64,000 nt of DNA from Nocardioides sp. 1609 (GTDB taxonomy: Bacteria > Actinomycetota > Actinomycetes > Propionibacteriales > Nocardioidaceae): assembly GCF_004522105.1 (NCBI RefSeq), contig NZ_SPUJ01000001.1, positions 992,001 to 1,056,000 on the forward strand, read 5' to 3'. The position numbers and the translations under genes are program-made. Every line of letters begins with the position of its first letter. Position 1 is the first letter of the stretch. The notes under the pieces were generated by a model. The model saw nothing but the letters and a program-made list of their open reading frames with translations. It was not told the origin of the DNA and did not search any database. Below are positions 1-7,466 of this stretch, piece by piece.

Positions 1-1
1 C

Positions 2-997
2 GGCATCGTGCCGCTGTCGCTGCTCTTCGGACCGTTCTGGAAGGCGATCAGCCCGGTCCGCACGATCAACCTGCTCCTCGCCAAGGTGGTCGGCAGCGAC
101 CCCGACGACGGGCTGCACCACTACCCCGACCGGCTCGGCTACTGGCCGGCCGCCGTCGGCCTGTACGCGTTCGTGTGGTTCGAGCTGGTCTACCCCTACA
201 TGGCCGAGCTCAGCCCGGTGCGCTTCTGGTGCGCCGTCTACGTCGCCGCGATGCTGCTGGGTGGCGCGCTGTTCGGCAACCGCTTCTACGAGAACGCCGA
301 CCCGTTCGAGGTCTACTCCACCCTCGTCGGCAAGCTGTCGATCTGGGGCGAGCGCGACGGCGTCCTCCTGGTGCGCAGCCCGCTCGCGAACGTCGACAGC
401 GTCCGCGTCGCGCCCGGGCTCGTCGCCGTCGTCGGCGTCCTGGTCGGTAGCACCGGGTTCGACTCGTTCGGCGAGTCGCCGACGTGGGTCCGCTTCCTCC
501 AGGGCACCCAGGTCAGCGGCTACCTGCTCGACAACCTGGCGCTGCTCGGCTTCTGCCTGGCCGCGACGGGCATCGTCGCGGGGGCGTCGATGCTGACCGG
601 CGTCCACACCGACCAGCGGCGCAGCGACCTGCCCAACCTCTTCGCGCACTCGATCGTCCCGATCGTCGTCGGGTACGTCGTCGCGCACTACCTCAGCTAC
701 TTCGTCGAGGTCGGCTCGCGCTACCTCGTGCTGGCCAGCGACCCGCTCAGCAACGGCGCCGACATCCTCGGCACCGGCAGCTGGACCGGCATCGTCTGGC
801 TGGGCTACCACCCGACCCTGCTGGCCAACCTCAAGGTCGGCGCCGTCGTCGTCGGCCACGTGGTCGCCGCGGTCGTCGCGCACGACCGGGCGCTGCGCCT
901 GCTCCCCGCGCGCCACCAGCTCACCGGCCAGCTGCCGATGCTGTTCGCGATGGTCGGCATCACCAGCGGCGGGCTCTTCCTCCTCTTCTCCAGCTGA
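2..997 (+). CDS. Integral membrane protein, 5' end outside window
   Basis: The frame is already open at base 2, so the gene begins outside the window and the GTG at base 8 is probably internal. The visible ~330 residues carry about seven hydrophobic segments separated by short charged loops, typical of a polytopic inner-membrane protein. I see no transporter signature, nucleotide-binding motif or metal-binding cluster and do not assign a function. It ends with a hydrophobic stretch right before its stop. It converges on the CpaE-like gene; a paired palindromic repeat fills the gap and may end both transcripts. Confidence 0.75.
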   Translation, partial: GIVPLSLLFGPFWKAISPVRTINLLLAKVVGSDPDDGLHHYPDRLGYWPAAVGLYAFVWFELVYPYMAELSPVRFWCAVYVAAMLLGGALFGNRFYENADPFEVYSTLVGKLSIWGERDGVLLVRSPLANVDSVRVAPGLVAVVGVLVGSTGFDSFGESPTWVRFLQGTQVSGYLLDNLALLGFCLAATGIVAGASMLTGVHTDQRRSDLPNLFAHSIVPIVVGYVVAHYLSYFVEVGSRYLVLASDPLSNGADILGTGSWTGIVWLGYHPTLLANLKVGAVVVGHVVAAVVAHDRALRLLPARHQLTGQLPMLFAMVGITSGGLFLLFSS

Positions 998-1008
998 CCG
1001 CCCGCGCC

Positions 1009-1082
1009 GACCCGTCAGCGATCGGTGACGGGTCAGCGCGAGCAACCACCGACCCGTCAGCGATCGGTGACGGGTCAGCGCG
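1009..1082. repeat. Paired palindromic repeat, copies 1 and 2
   Basis: Two identical 32-base units (1009-1040 and 1051-1082) are separated by 10 bases. Each begins with a 9-bp perfect inverted repeat (GACCCGTCA / TGACGGGTC) around an 8-base loop containing CGATCG, followed by AGCGCG. The same palindrome and spacing recur at 14332-14400. The unit sits between two convergent genes, and its second copy contains the stop codon of the CpaE-like gene (1075-1077). It may act as a bidirectional terminator; it has no T tract. Confidence 0.85.
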
Positions 1083-2343
1083 GGAGCGGCAGGAGGGAGT
1101 CGACGAGGACAGCGACAGCCCGGGTCAGCGCGGACTCGCCGGACTCGAGCAGCGTGCGGCCGGCGACCAGGGCCCGGTCGACCGCGACCCGGTCGTCGGG
1201 CAGGAAGTGCAGCCCGGCGAGGCGCCCGAAGCCCGCGACCATGCCGGCGATGTCCTTCTCCGACCAGCCGAGCGAGGGGCGCATCCGGTTGACGACGACC
1301 CGCACCGGCCGCGGCGGGCCGGAGTCGACCACGGCGCGCAGGTCGACCAGGGCGCGCGCCAGTCGGGAGAGGCCGACCGGGTCGGCGCCCCCGACGACCA
1401 GCACCTCGTCGGCGACGTCCAGCGCGCCGAGGGTCAGCTGGTTGCGGGCCGGTCGGGCGCCCAGGTCGACCGCGGCGTCGCCCTCGAGGCTGAACCCGGT
1501 GTCGACGACGACCTCGCCCTGCCCGCGACCCAGCTCGAGCAGGTGCTCGACGGTGCCGGGGCGGACCTCGCTCCACCGGTCGGGACGCGGCAGTCCGGTG
1601 ACCACCGTCAACCGGGGGTCGAGCGCGCGCTGCACGGTCGTGAACCGCTCCTCCAGGTCGCCGGCGGTGGCCAGCCGCGCGGCCGAGAGCAGCCCGGAGA
1701 CCTCGTCCATGATGCCCAGCTGCTGACCGACCGTGCCGCCGTACGGGTCGGCGTCGACGAGCATCGTGCGCCGCCCGCGGCGGGCCAGCTCGGCGGCCAC
1801 GGCGGCGGCGACCGTGCTGCGCCCCGGTGCGCCCGCGGGTCCCCACACCACGACCACCCGGCCGCCGGGGCCGCCGGGATGGCCAGGAACGCCGGGGCTG
1901 CCGGGCGCGAGGTCCGCGTCGGGGAGCGACGACGACCGCGCAGCCACGGACCCGGCGGGGGGCCCGGCCGGCGGCGGGCCGAGCGTCGCGGCGGCGTCGG
2001 CGGCCAGGACGGCGTCCGGCAGGGTGGTGATGGCCGAGACGGTCACGACGGTCGCGATGCCGATCCTGGACGCCCGCACGCGCCCGGCGTCGAGCTGGTC
2101 GTCGGCGACGACGGCGACCGCCCGGACGCCGTGGTCGTGCAGCCGCGCCACCGCGGCGGCGTCGAGGCCGCGGGACTCCAGGCCGAGGACGGCGACCTGC
2201 GCCTGCCCCGCGGACGCCGCCGCCAGCAGGTCGTCGACGTCGACGCACCGCTTGAGCACCACGGTGCCCGGGTGCTCCCCGAGCGCCGTCAGTGCCGGCG
2301 ACTCCCACGCGGCCCCGGCGGCGACCACCAGGACGACGATCAT
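1075..2343 (-). CDS. CpaE/TadZ-like MinD/ParA-type ATPase
   Basis: This 422-residue protein has an N-terminal receiver-like alpha/beta half (about residues 1-125), a proline/glycine-rich linker, and a C-terminal SIMIBI ATPase of the CpaE type. The deviant Walker A reads GPAGAPGRST near residue 170 and is followed by LVDADPYGG, the usual Walker A-prime region. Family members position or assist Flp/Tad secretion systems, or act in septum-site selection. The ATG overlaps the stop of the upstream SAF-domain gene by one base (TGATG), so the two are coupled; both are typical Flp-pilus accessory proteins, but no CpaF ATPase or pilin is in view. The last two codons and stop lie inside a dispersed palindromic repeat. 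Confidence 0.75.
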   Translation of the reverse strand: MIVVLVVAAGAAWESPALTALGEHPGTVVLKRCVDVDDLLAAASAGQAQVAVLGLESRGLDAAAVARLHDHGVRAVAVVADDQLDAGRVRASRIGIATVVTVSAITTLPDAVLAADAAATLGPPPAGPPAGSVAARSSSLPDADLAPGSPGVPGHPGGPGGRVVVVWGPAGAPGRSTVAAAVAAELARRGRRTMLVDADPYGGTVGQQLGIMDEVSGLLSAARLATAGDLEERFTTVQRALDPRLTVVTGLPRPDRWSEVRPGTVEHLLELGRGQGEVVVDTGFSLEGDAAVDLGARPARNQLTLGALDVADEVLVVGGADPVGLSRLARALVDLRAVVDSGPPRPVRVVVNRMRPSLGWSEKDIAGMVAGFGRLAGLHFLPDDRVAVDRALVAGRTLLESGESALTRAVAVLVDSLLPLPR

Positions 2344-3029
2344 CAGGCGACCTGGGCCAGCGAGACGACCGGCGTGCTGATCGAGCCGAGCAGGCCGTAG
2401 AACTCGCCCACCTCCGCGTCCGGGACCGCCAGCTCGACCTGGCGCTCACCGCCCGGCGCGAACCCGTCCTCGGTGGGCGGGGCGGCGACCACGGTCACGC
2501 CCTCGAGCGCCGGCTCGCCGGCGTCGCGGGACGCCCGCCCGTCGAGCGCGGCGTCACCGGTGACGTAGACGTCGACGACGGCGCCCGGTCCGACCCCGCT
2601 CGGCACCAGCAGCGGCGTGACCGCGAGCGACACCGTGACGGTGCCCGCGTCGTCGGTCGTGCCGATCGCCGAGCGCGGCAGCAGCTCGCCGCCGCCGATG
2701 CCGCGGAGCACGGTGAGGTCGTCGGGCAGCTCGTCGTCGACGGTGAAGTAGCGGGTCTGGTCGTCGCCGTCGGCGAACCGCACCCGCCGGGCCACGAGCC
2801 CGTCGGGGTCGAGCCGCTCCCCGACCCCGGCGTCGTCGGCCACGGCCCACACCTGGACGGTGTCGTCGGCGTCGGCGAGCACGCGCGCCCCGACCACGAC
2901 CGAGGCCGCGACGATCGCGACGCCGACCCACAGCCGTGGGTCGCGCCAGCCTGGTGAGGACGACCGGACCGCGGGCGGCACCGGGCCGCGGCCGTCGAGG
3001 TCGTCAGGACTCCCGAGTTTCCTGGACAC
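2343..3029 (-). CDS. SAF-domain protein, CpaB/RcpC-like
   Basis: The product is about 228 residues if it starts at the GTG at 3029. The open frame extends to 3185, but that would run into the divergent regulator gene at 3130, so the shorter form is preferred. It has a short cytoplasmic N-terminus, one membrane segment (LWVGVAIVAASVVVGARVL) and an extracytoplasmic SAF domain, as in CpaB/RcpC proteins that help assemble Flp pili at the cell envelope. It is the first gene of a pair with the CpaE-like ATPase. No convincing Shine-Dalgarno precedes the GTG; the start is the least certain part. Confidence 0.65.
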   Translation of the reverse strand: MSRKLGSPDDLDGRGPVPPAVRSSSPGWRDPRLWVGVAIVAASVVVGARVLADADDTVQVWAVADDAGVGERLDPDGLVARRVRFADGDDQTRYFTVDDELPDDLTVLRGIGGGELLPRSAIGTTDDAGTVTVSLAVTPLLVPSGVGPGAVVDVYVTGDAALDGRASRDAGEPALEGVTVVAAPPTEDGFAPGGERQVELAVPDAEVGEFYGLLGSISTPVVSLAQVA

Positions 3030-3129
3030 GCCGACATTGTGAGCCTGCGCGGCCGGATCGACCAGCCCTTCGTCCACAGCCCTGCCGGGAGGGTGACGGC
3101 GAGCACCGGGGAGGTGCGACGATGGACGC

Positions 3130-3381
3130 ATGGCCGGCACCCCGCGCTTCCTCACCCTCGCCGACGTCGCCGAGGTGCTCAGCACCTCCAGCGCCCAGGT
3201 CTACGCGATGGTGCGCCGCGGTGAGCTCGAGGCCATCAAGATCGGCGGCCGCGGCCAGTGGCGGGTCGAGGCCTCGAAGCTCGAGGAGTACATCGCCCGC
3301 GCCTACACCGACACCGCGACGTTCGTCGCCGAGCACCCGTTCGTCGAGGCCGAGGAGGACGCCTCGCGCCTCGGCGGCTGA
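3130..3381 (+). CDS. Excisionase-family HTH DNA-binding protein
   Basis: An 83-residue protein with a MerR-like winged helix: the N-terminus FLTLADVAEVLSTSSAQVY is the recognition helix-turn-helix, followed by the wing GRGQWRVEASKLEEYIARAY typical of the excisionase family (HTH_17). Such proteins bind DNA as small regulators; in actinobacteria BldC is a well-known relative by fold, but this sequence is not BldC itself. A GGGGAGG sequence lies upstream of the ATG. It is transcribed divergently from the SAF/CpaE pair, with about 100 bases between starts, so it may regulate that pair. Its acidic tail (about residues 65-83) is unstructured. Confidence 0.8.
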   Translation: MAGTPRFLTLADVAEVLSTSSAQVYAMVRRGELEAIKIGGRGQWRVEASKLEEYIARAYTDTATFVAEHPFVEAEEDASRLGG

Positions 3382-3450
3382 GCCGTCCGCAGGAGGTCGA
3401 GCAGGCGAGGGCCGCTGGGGATCCTCGCGAGCCCTCCCGAGGTCGAGCAC

Positions 3451-3514
3451 GAGGTCTCGACGCGTCGGTCCCGCGCTTCGCAGGCTCAGCGCGGGACTCC
3501 TTGCTCGACCACCG
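3451..3514 (-). repeat. Dispersed structured repeat, copy A
   Basis: A ~64-base element is repeated in the opposite orientation at 7005-7069. Its core is a perfect 9-bp hairpin (3469-3477 with 3488-3496, TCCCGCGCT / AGCGCGGGA) around a 10-base loop, flanked by GGTCGAGCAAGG and CGACGCGTCGAGACCTC read on the minus strand. It lies between two convergent genes. A further GGTCGAGCACGAGG-like flank extends toward 3441. Confidence 0.85.
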
Positions 3515-3545
3515 TTGGTGACCCGGACCTCGTCCCTGGTCCGGG

Positions 3546-4988
3546 TCAACCCACCTCGGAGTCGAGGGTGATCGACGTCGTGCGCTCCCTGCCGTCGCGC
3601 AGGTAGACGAAGTCGACGGTGTCGCCGGGCTGGTGGGTGCGGATGTTGACGATCAGCGAGATCCCGTCGACCACCCGCATGCCGTCGACCTCGACGACGA
3701 CGTCGCCGTCCTCGAGCCCTGCCTCGTCGGCCGGCGTCCCGGACGTCACCTTCGAGAGGAAGGCCCCGGAGACGCCGGTGCCGCTGCCGCCGACCTGGGC
3801 GCCGATGACCGGGTAGCGCGCCTCACCGGTCTGGAGGATCTGGTCGGCGGTGATCCGGACCTGCTCGACCGGGATCGCGAAGCCGACACCGATGTTGCCG
3901 GCCTCGCCGTTGGTGGCCCCGCCCGACGTCGCGATGGCGGAGTTCACGCCGACGACCTGGCCCCGCAGGTTGACCAGCGGGCCCCCGGAGTTGCCGGGGT
4001 TGATCGCCGCGTCGGTCTGGACGGCGTTGATGTACGACGAGTCGTCGCCCGGCGTCCCGGTGGTGACGGGGCGGTTGAGCGCGCTGACGATGCCGGCCGT
4101 GACGGTGGCGCTGAGCCCGAGGGGCGACCCGATCGCGACGACCCCGTCGCCGACGCGGAGCCCCTCGGTGGTGCCGAGCGCGGCGGGCTCGAGGTCGGCG
4201 TCGTCGGGGACCTGGAGCACCGCGAGGTCGTAGACCGGGCTCCGTCCGACGATCCGGGCGTCGTAGGTGTCGCCCTGCTGGTCGACGACCTGGACCGGGC
4301 CGTCGTTCTCGGCGGCCGACTCGACGACGTGGTTGTTGGTCACGATGTGGCCGTCGACGTCGATCACGAAGCCGGAGCCCGTGGCTCCCTGGGGGTTGCC
4401 GTCGAGCTCCGCGACGATCTGCACCGTGCTGGGCAGCACCGCCTCGGCGACCGCGGTGACGCCCCCGGTCTCGACGGGGGGCAGCTCGACGATCGCGTCG
4501 TCGTCGAGGCCGGCGTAGCGCTCGGGAGCGTCGTCGCCGGCGGCCTGGTCGTAGACGACCGCGCCGGCGACGCCGCCGAGGAGCCCGACGACGAGGGCGA
4601 TCACCGCGACGACCGGCCAGATCCACCCGCTGGGCCGCGACGACCGAGCGGGGATCGGGCCCGGGCCGAGCGGCATCGGGTACGTCGTGCCGGCGTAGTC
4701 GTGCCACGGCCGGTCGGGTGCGGACGGCAGCGGCCCGGACGGCGGCGTCCACTGCGGCACGGGACCCGGCGCGGCCAGGGCGTCGGTCGCCGGCGCGGCG
4801 TCCACGGCGGGGTCGGCGACGTGACGGCCCGCGTCGAGCGAGAGCGGCAGGGTCGCCTCGGTGCCGGGGTCGGTGCCGGGGTCGGTGCCGGGGTCGGTGC
4901 CGGGGTCGGTGCCGGGGTCGGTGCCGGGGTCGGTGTCGGCGTCGAGGCCGTCGTCGGCGCCCGTCGGGCCCGGCTCGTGGTCGTTCAC
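3546..4988 (-). CDS. htrA: HtrA/DegP-like membrane serine protease with PDZ domain
   Basis: From the GTG at 4988 the product has 480 residues. Order: an acidic cytoplasmic N-terminus with a PGTD repeat (about 20-43), a proline-rich stretch, one membrane anchor (about 122-147), an S1C trypsin-like domain with catalytic His220 (TNNHVV), Asp254 (VYDLAVLQV) and Ser334 (NPGNSGGPL), and a C-terminal PDZ domain (about 385-475). It degrades or chaperones misfolded proteins outside the membrane. It is third in the sigE-rseA-htrA order known from mycobacteria, 53 bases after the anti-sigma gene. The open frame continues upstream to 5462, but that part is only the antisense-free shadow of the anti-sigma gene. 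Confidence 0.92.
   Translation of the reverse strand: MNDHEPGPTGADDGLDADTDPGTDPGTDPGTDPGTDPGTDPGTEATLPLSLDAGRHVADPAVDAAPATDALAAPGPVPQWTPPSGPLPSAPDRPWHDYAGTTYPMPLGPGPIPARSSRPSGWIWPVVAVIALVVGLLGGVAGAVVYDQAAGDDAPERYAGLDDDAIVELPPVETGGVTAVAEAVLPSTVQIVAELDGNPQGATGSGFVIDVDGHIVTNNHVVESAAENDGPVQVVDQQGDTYDARIVGRSPVYDLAVLQVPDDADLEPAALGTTEGLRVGDGVVAIGSPLGLSATVTAGIVSALNRPVTTGTPGDDSSYINAVQTDAAINPGNSGGPLVNLRGQVVGVNSAIATSGGATNGEAGNIGVGFAIPVEQVRITADQILQTGEARYPVIGAQVGGSGTGVSGAFLSKVTSGTPADEAGLEDGDVVVEVDGMRVVDGISLIVNIRTHQPGDTVDFVYLRDGRERTTSITLDSEVG
4861..4932. repeat. Six perfect 12-bp tandem repeats in htrA
   Basis: The unit GTGCCGGGGTCG occurs six times without a mismatch (plus strand), followed by a degenerate seventh. 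On the coding strand it encodes repeating Asp-Pro-Gly-Thr in the cytoplasmic N-terminus of HtrA. Each gain or loss of a unit keeps the frame, so length can vary between strains without breaking the protein. Confidence 0.95.
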
Positions 4989-5041
4989 CGGACCATCATC
5001 CCCTGTGCCTGGTGAGCGGTCTCCACTCGGAGGGAGGGCGC

Positions 5042-5563
5042 TCAGCCCGGCAGCCGCGACGGCAGGCGCACCGGCAGGCGCGCGGGGCTCGGGTTGGGCG
5101 AGCTGACCGGGCTGGCCGGCACCGGCTGGTAGCGCCGGTCGAACGACGGCGCGTCGGCCGGCGCCGTCCCGAGGGCGAGGACGCCCAGCACGGCCGCCCC
5201 GACGGCGCCGCCGCCGAGCGCGGCCATCCCGGCGGTGCGGCGGGCGCGCGGACGGTGGGCGCCCGTGTGGTCGCCGTTGGACAGGCCGTCGTGGTGGGCG
5301 AACATCCCGGGGCCGGAGGGACGCAGGTAGCAGTCGCCCGGCGGCATCCCGAGCAGCGCACCCTTCAACCGGTCGGGGGCGCAGCGGCTGTCGTCGACGT
5401 CGAGGGCGAGCGTGGAGAGTCGCGTCTTGACCCAGCCCTCGCGCTCGACGTCGTCGCGGCACTGGTGGCAGGTGTGCACGTGCGACCAGGCGGCCTCGGT
5501 CTCGGTGGCCGAGAGCTGGCCGTCGAGCAGGTCGCTGACCCGGCGTCCGAGGTGGGCGCTCAC
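5042..5563 (-). CDS. rseA: Zinc-binding anti-sigma factor (RseA-like)
   Basis: A 173-residue protein with a putative zinc-finger anti-sigma N-terminus: His28, Cys32 and Cys35 form the H-x3-C-x2-C motif of ZAS proteins. A weakly hydrophobic segment near residues 104-125 could be a membrane span; the tail is rich in proline and arginine. By position it is the counterpart of mycobacterial RseA, which holds SigE inactive until stress. Its GTG overlaps the sigE stop by four bases (GTGA), so the sigma and its inhibitor are made together. HtrA follows downstream. Confidence 0.85.
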   Translation of the reverse strand: MSAHLGRRVSDLLDGQLSATETEAAWSHVHTCHQCRDDVEREGWVKTRLSTLALDVDDSRCAPDRLKGALLGMPPGDCYLRPSGPGMFAHHDGLSNGDHTGAHRPRARRTAGMAALGGGAVGAAVLGVLALGTAPADAPSFDRRYQPVPASPVSSPNPSPARLPVRLPSRLPG

Positions 5564-6207
5564 GAGGCGTCGCCGATCGCGACCGGTGCGACCGCCGCCG
5601 CGGCCGGACCGGAGTAGCGGGCGCGCCCGGCCGCCGGGGCGCGGTGCGCGAGGGCCTTGCGCAGCATCGCGCGCCCGCGGTGGATGCGGGAGCGGACAGT
5701 GCCGAGCTTGGCGCCGAGGATGGAGGCGATCTCCTCGTAGGTGAGGCCCTCGACGTCGCACAGGACGACGGCGACGCGGAAGTCGGGCGGCAGCGTGGCG
5801 AGGGCCTGCTCGACGTCGTCGTCGAAGGTGCGGTCGGCGTAGGCCGTGTCGGGAGCCGGGGACGCGCTGGTGAGGCGGTCGACCCGCTCGTCGGACAGCG
5901 CGTCGAACCGGATCCGCTGCTTGCGGCGGGCCTGGTCGAGGAAGAGGTTGGTGGTGATGCGGTGCAGCCAGCCCTCGAAGGTGCCCGGCGTGTAGGTCGA
6001 CAGGGACCTGAAGACCCGCACGAAGACCTCCTGCGTGAGGTCCTCGGCGTCGGGACGGTTGCCGGTGAGGCGGTAGGCCAGCCGGTAGACCCGGTCGGAG
6101 TGGCGCTCGACGATCTCGTCCCAGGTGGGAACCTCTGTGTCGACGACCTCGCTCATGGTCGCGCCCCGATCCTTGGTCTTCCGTGGTGCCCTGCGGCTGG
6201 TCGCCAT
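5560..6207 (-). CDS. sigE: ECF sigma factor SigE
   Basis: A 215-residue group-4 sigma factor. Region 2 spans about residues 30-100 ([20 protein letters not shown] and the [20 protein letters not shown] helix) and region 4 about 135-190 ([20 protein letters not shown], then the HTH ending in [15 protein letters not shown]). The gene order sigE-anti-sigma-htrA with a divergent O-methyltransferase matches the mycobacterial envelope-stress locus. The ATG at 6207 is favoured because GAGGG lies just upstream; an internal ATG at 6156 (MSEVVDTEV) is an alternative, and SigE of Mycobacterium is known to have more than one start. A GGAAC-like element lies at 6240-6244 on the coding strand and might be an autoregulatory -35. 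Confidence 0.93.
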   Translation of the reverse strand: MATSRRAPRKTKDRGATMSEVVDTEVPTWDEIVERHSDRVYRLAYRLTGNRPDAEDLTQEVFVRVFRSLSTYTPGTFEGWLHRITTNLFLDQARRKQRIRFDALSDERVDRLTSASPAPDTAYADRTFDDDVEQALATLPPDFRVAVVLCDVEGLTYEEIASILGAKLGTVRSRIHRGRAMLRKALAHRAPAAGRARYSGPAAAAVAPVAIGDAS

Positions 6208-6305
6208 CTGCCCTCACACGCTAGACGTCCCTGCTGAACGTTCCCTGTGAGCAACCAACGAGCGACCGGCGGCCGGTGTTCCCGACTCCGGGCCCACGGT
6301 GGCGA

Positions 6306-6311
6306 TAGCGT
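6306..6311 (+). promoter_or_regulatory. -10 element for leaderless O-methyltransferase gene
   Basis: TAGCGT ends six bases before the ATG at 6318, placing the transcription start at or next to the start codon. No Shine-Dalgarno is present, which fits a leaderless mRNA. Confidence 0.6.
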
Positions 6312-6317
6312 TCGTCC

Positions 6318-6977
6318 ATGCCGAGCACCGCGCCCCTCGCGACCACCAGCTGGACCTTTGCCGAGAACTACGTCGCCGAGGACGCCGTGCTCGCCGCCGC
6401 CCGCGACCGGGCCACCGAGGTCGGCGTCACGCCGATCGGCACCGGTGGCGGCGCCGCGCTGCGCTTCCTCGCCTCGGTGCTGGAGGCCCGCGCCGTGGTC
6501 GAGATCGGCACCGGCACCGGCGTCTCGGGGCTGTGGCTGCTGCGCGGCATGCGCCCGGACGGCGTCCTGACCACGGTCGACCTCGAGGCCGAGCACCAGC
6601 GCCTGGCCCGCGAGGCGTTCACCGCGGCCGGGTTCGTGAGCCAGCGGGTCCGCACGATCCCGGGTGCCGCGCTCGACGTCCTCCCCCGGCTCACCGACGG
6701 CCACTACGACATCGTCTTCGCCGACGGCGACAAGACCGAGTACGGCAGCTACCTCACCGAGGCGCTGCGCCTGCTGCGCCCCGGCGGCGTCGTCGTCTTC
6801 GACAACGCGCTGTGGCACGACCGCGTCGCCGACCCGTCGCAGCGCGACGAGGAGACCATCGCCGTCCGCGACCTGACCCGCCTGGTCGCCGAGCACGAGA
6901 GCCTGGTGCCGGTCCTGCTGCCCGTGGGCGACGGCCTGCTGCTCGCGAAGAAGGAGTGGGTGGCGGAGGCGGACTGA
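6318..6977 (+). CDS. SAM-dependent O-methyltransferase
   Basis: A 219-residue class I methyltransferase of the Methyltransf_3 (catechol O-methyltransferase-like) family. The AdoMet-binding loop VEIGTGTGVSGLWLL begins near residue 61; the metal-site region reads IVFADGDKTEYGSYL and the second acidic motif VVVFDNALWHDR, both usual for divalent-cation-dependent enzymes. The substrate cannot be told from sequence. Its place divergent to sigE is conserved in mycobacteria, which suggests linked regulation rather than a shared pathway. It appears to be translated from a leaderless mRNA. Confidence 0.88.
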   Translation: MPSTAPLATTSWTFAENYVAEDAVLAAARDRATEVGVTPIGTGGGAALRFLASVLEARAVVEIGTGTGVSGLWLLRGMRPDGVLTTVDLEAEHQRLAREAFTAAGFVSQRVRTIPGAALDVLPRLTDGHYDIVFADGDKTEYGSYLTEALRLLRPGGVVVFDNALWHDRVADPSQRDEETIAVRDLTRLVAEHESLVPVLLPVGDGLLLAKKEWVAEAD

Positions 6978-7004
6978 GCGAGGAACGAGCTCAGACCGCC
7001 TCAT

Positions 7005-7069
7005 CGGTGGTCGAGCAAGGTGTCACGCGCTGAGCCTGCGAAGCGCGTGAACCGACGCGTCGAGACCTC
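7005..7069 (+). repeat. Dispersed structured repeat, copy B
   Basis: Inverted copy of the element at 3451-3514. The hairpin arms are 7023-7031 and 7042-7050 (TCACGCGCT / AGCGCGTGA), again perfect over 9 bp around a 10-base loop. Relative to copy A one base pair in the stem has changed on both sides (C-G to A-T), so the pairing is preserved. It lies downstream of the methyltransferase gene. Confidence 0.85.
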
Positions 7070-7086
7070 TGGCCCACCGAGGCCAG

Positions 7087-7126
7087 GCCTCCGTGGGCCT
7101 CCGTGGGCCTCCGGGGGCCTCCGGTC
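7087..7126. repeat. Short tandem repeat, four 10-base units
   Basis: Four imperfect copies of GCCTCCGTGG lie between the structured repeat and the end of the monooxygenase-like gene. They are in a convergent intergenic space; no function is evident. Confidence 0.6.
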
Positions 7127-7127
7127 C

Positions 7128-7466
7128 TCAGGCGCGGGCCGCGGGCAGGAAGCCGTCCCACCCCTCGGCGACGGCGACGACCTCGGACTCCTCGACGGTG
7201 ACCGGGAGGCTGCCGATCATCCGGGTGCCGGGCGCCTCGGCCATCGTGTCGACGAAGGCCCGCTGGAACTCGGCCCGGTCGGCGTCGGTGGTGAAGACGT
7301 AGAACCCCTCGAACCACTCGCCGGGGCGGACCCGCCAGACCTTGTAGCGCAGGCCGGGCATGCCGGTGAAGCGCGCGTGGGAGGTGCCCGCGACGAACGC
7401 GGCCAGCTCGTCCTCGACGCCGTCGGGCGCGTCGGCGAGCGACCAGCGGATCGTCAGGGAGCGCAT
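7128..7466 (-). CDS. YdhR-like monooxygenase family protein
   Basis: A 112-residue protein with the compact pattern of dimeric alpha/beta-barrel (ferredoxin-fold) proteins: an N-terminal strand, GLRYKVWRVRPGEWFEGFYVF in the middle and a C-terminal strand-helix. The GLR-K-W and GGFYxF style matches the YdhR putative monooxygenase family, for which no firm physiological substrate is known. Its ATG overlaps the pepA stop by one base (TGATG), so it is the last gene of the DUF3117-pepA operon. The assignment rests on motif resemblance only. Confidence 0.65.
   Translation of the reverse strand: MRSLTIRWSLADAPDGVEDELAAFVAGTSHARFTGMPGLRYKVWRVRPGEWFEGFYVFTTDADRAEFQRAFVDTMAEAPGTRMIGSLPVTVEESEVVAVAEGWDGFLPAARA

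Noticed and set aside
484..2400. Very long plus-strand open frame (638 codons) over the CpaE-like gene
   Set aside because: It is arginine/alanine/glycine-rich low-complexity sequence antisense to two convincing genes; typical of GC-rich DNA shadows.
2343..3185. Longer start for the SAF-domain gene
   Set aside because: Would overlap the divergent excisionase-type gene; the extra 52 residues have no membrane or SAF character.
4859..4935. CRISPR-like repeats
   Set aside because: The 12-base units are directly adjacent with no spacers and lie in the htrA coding frame.
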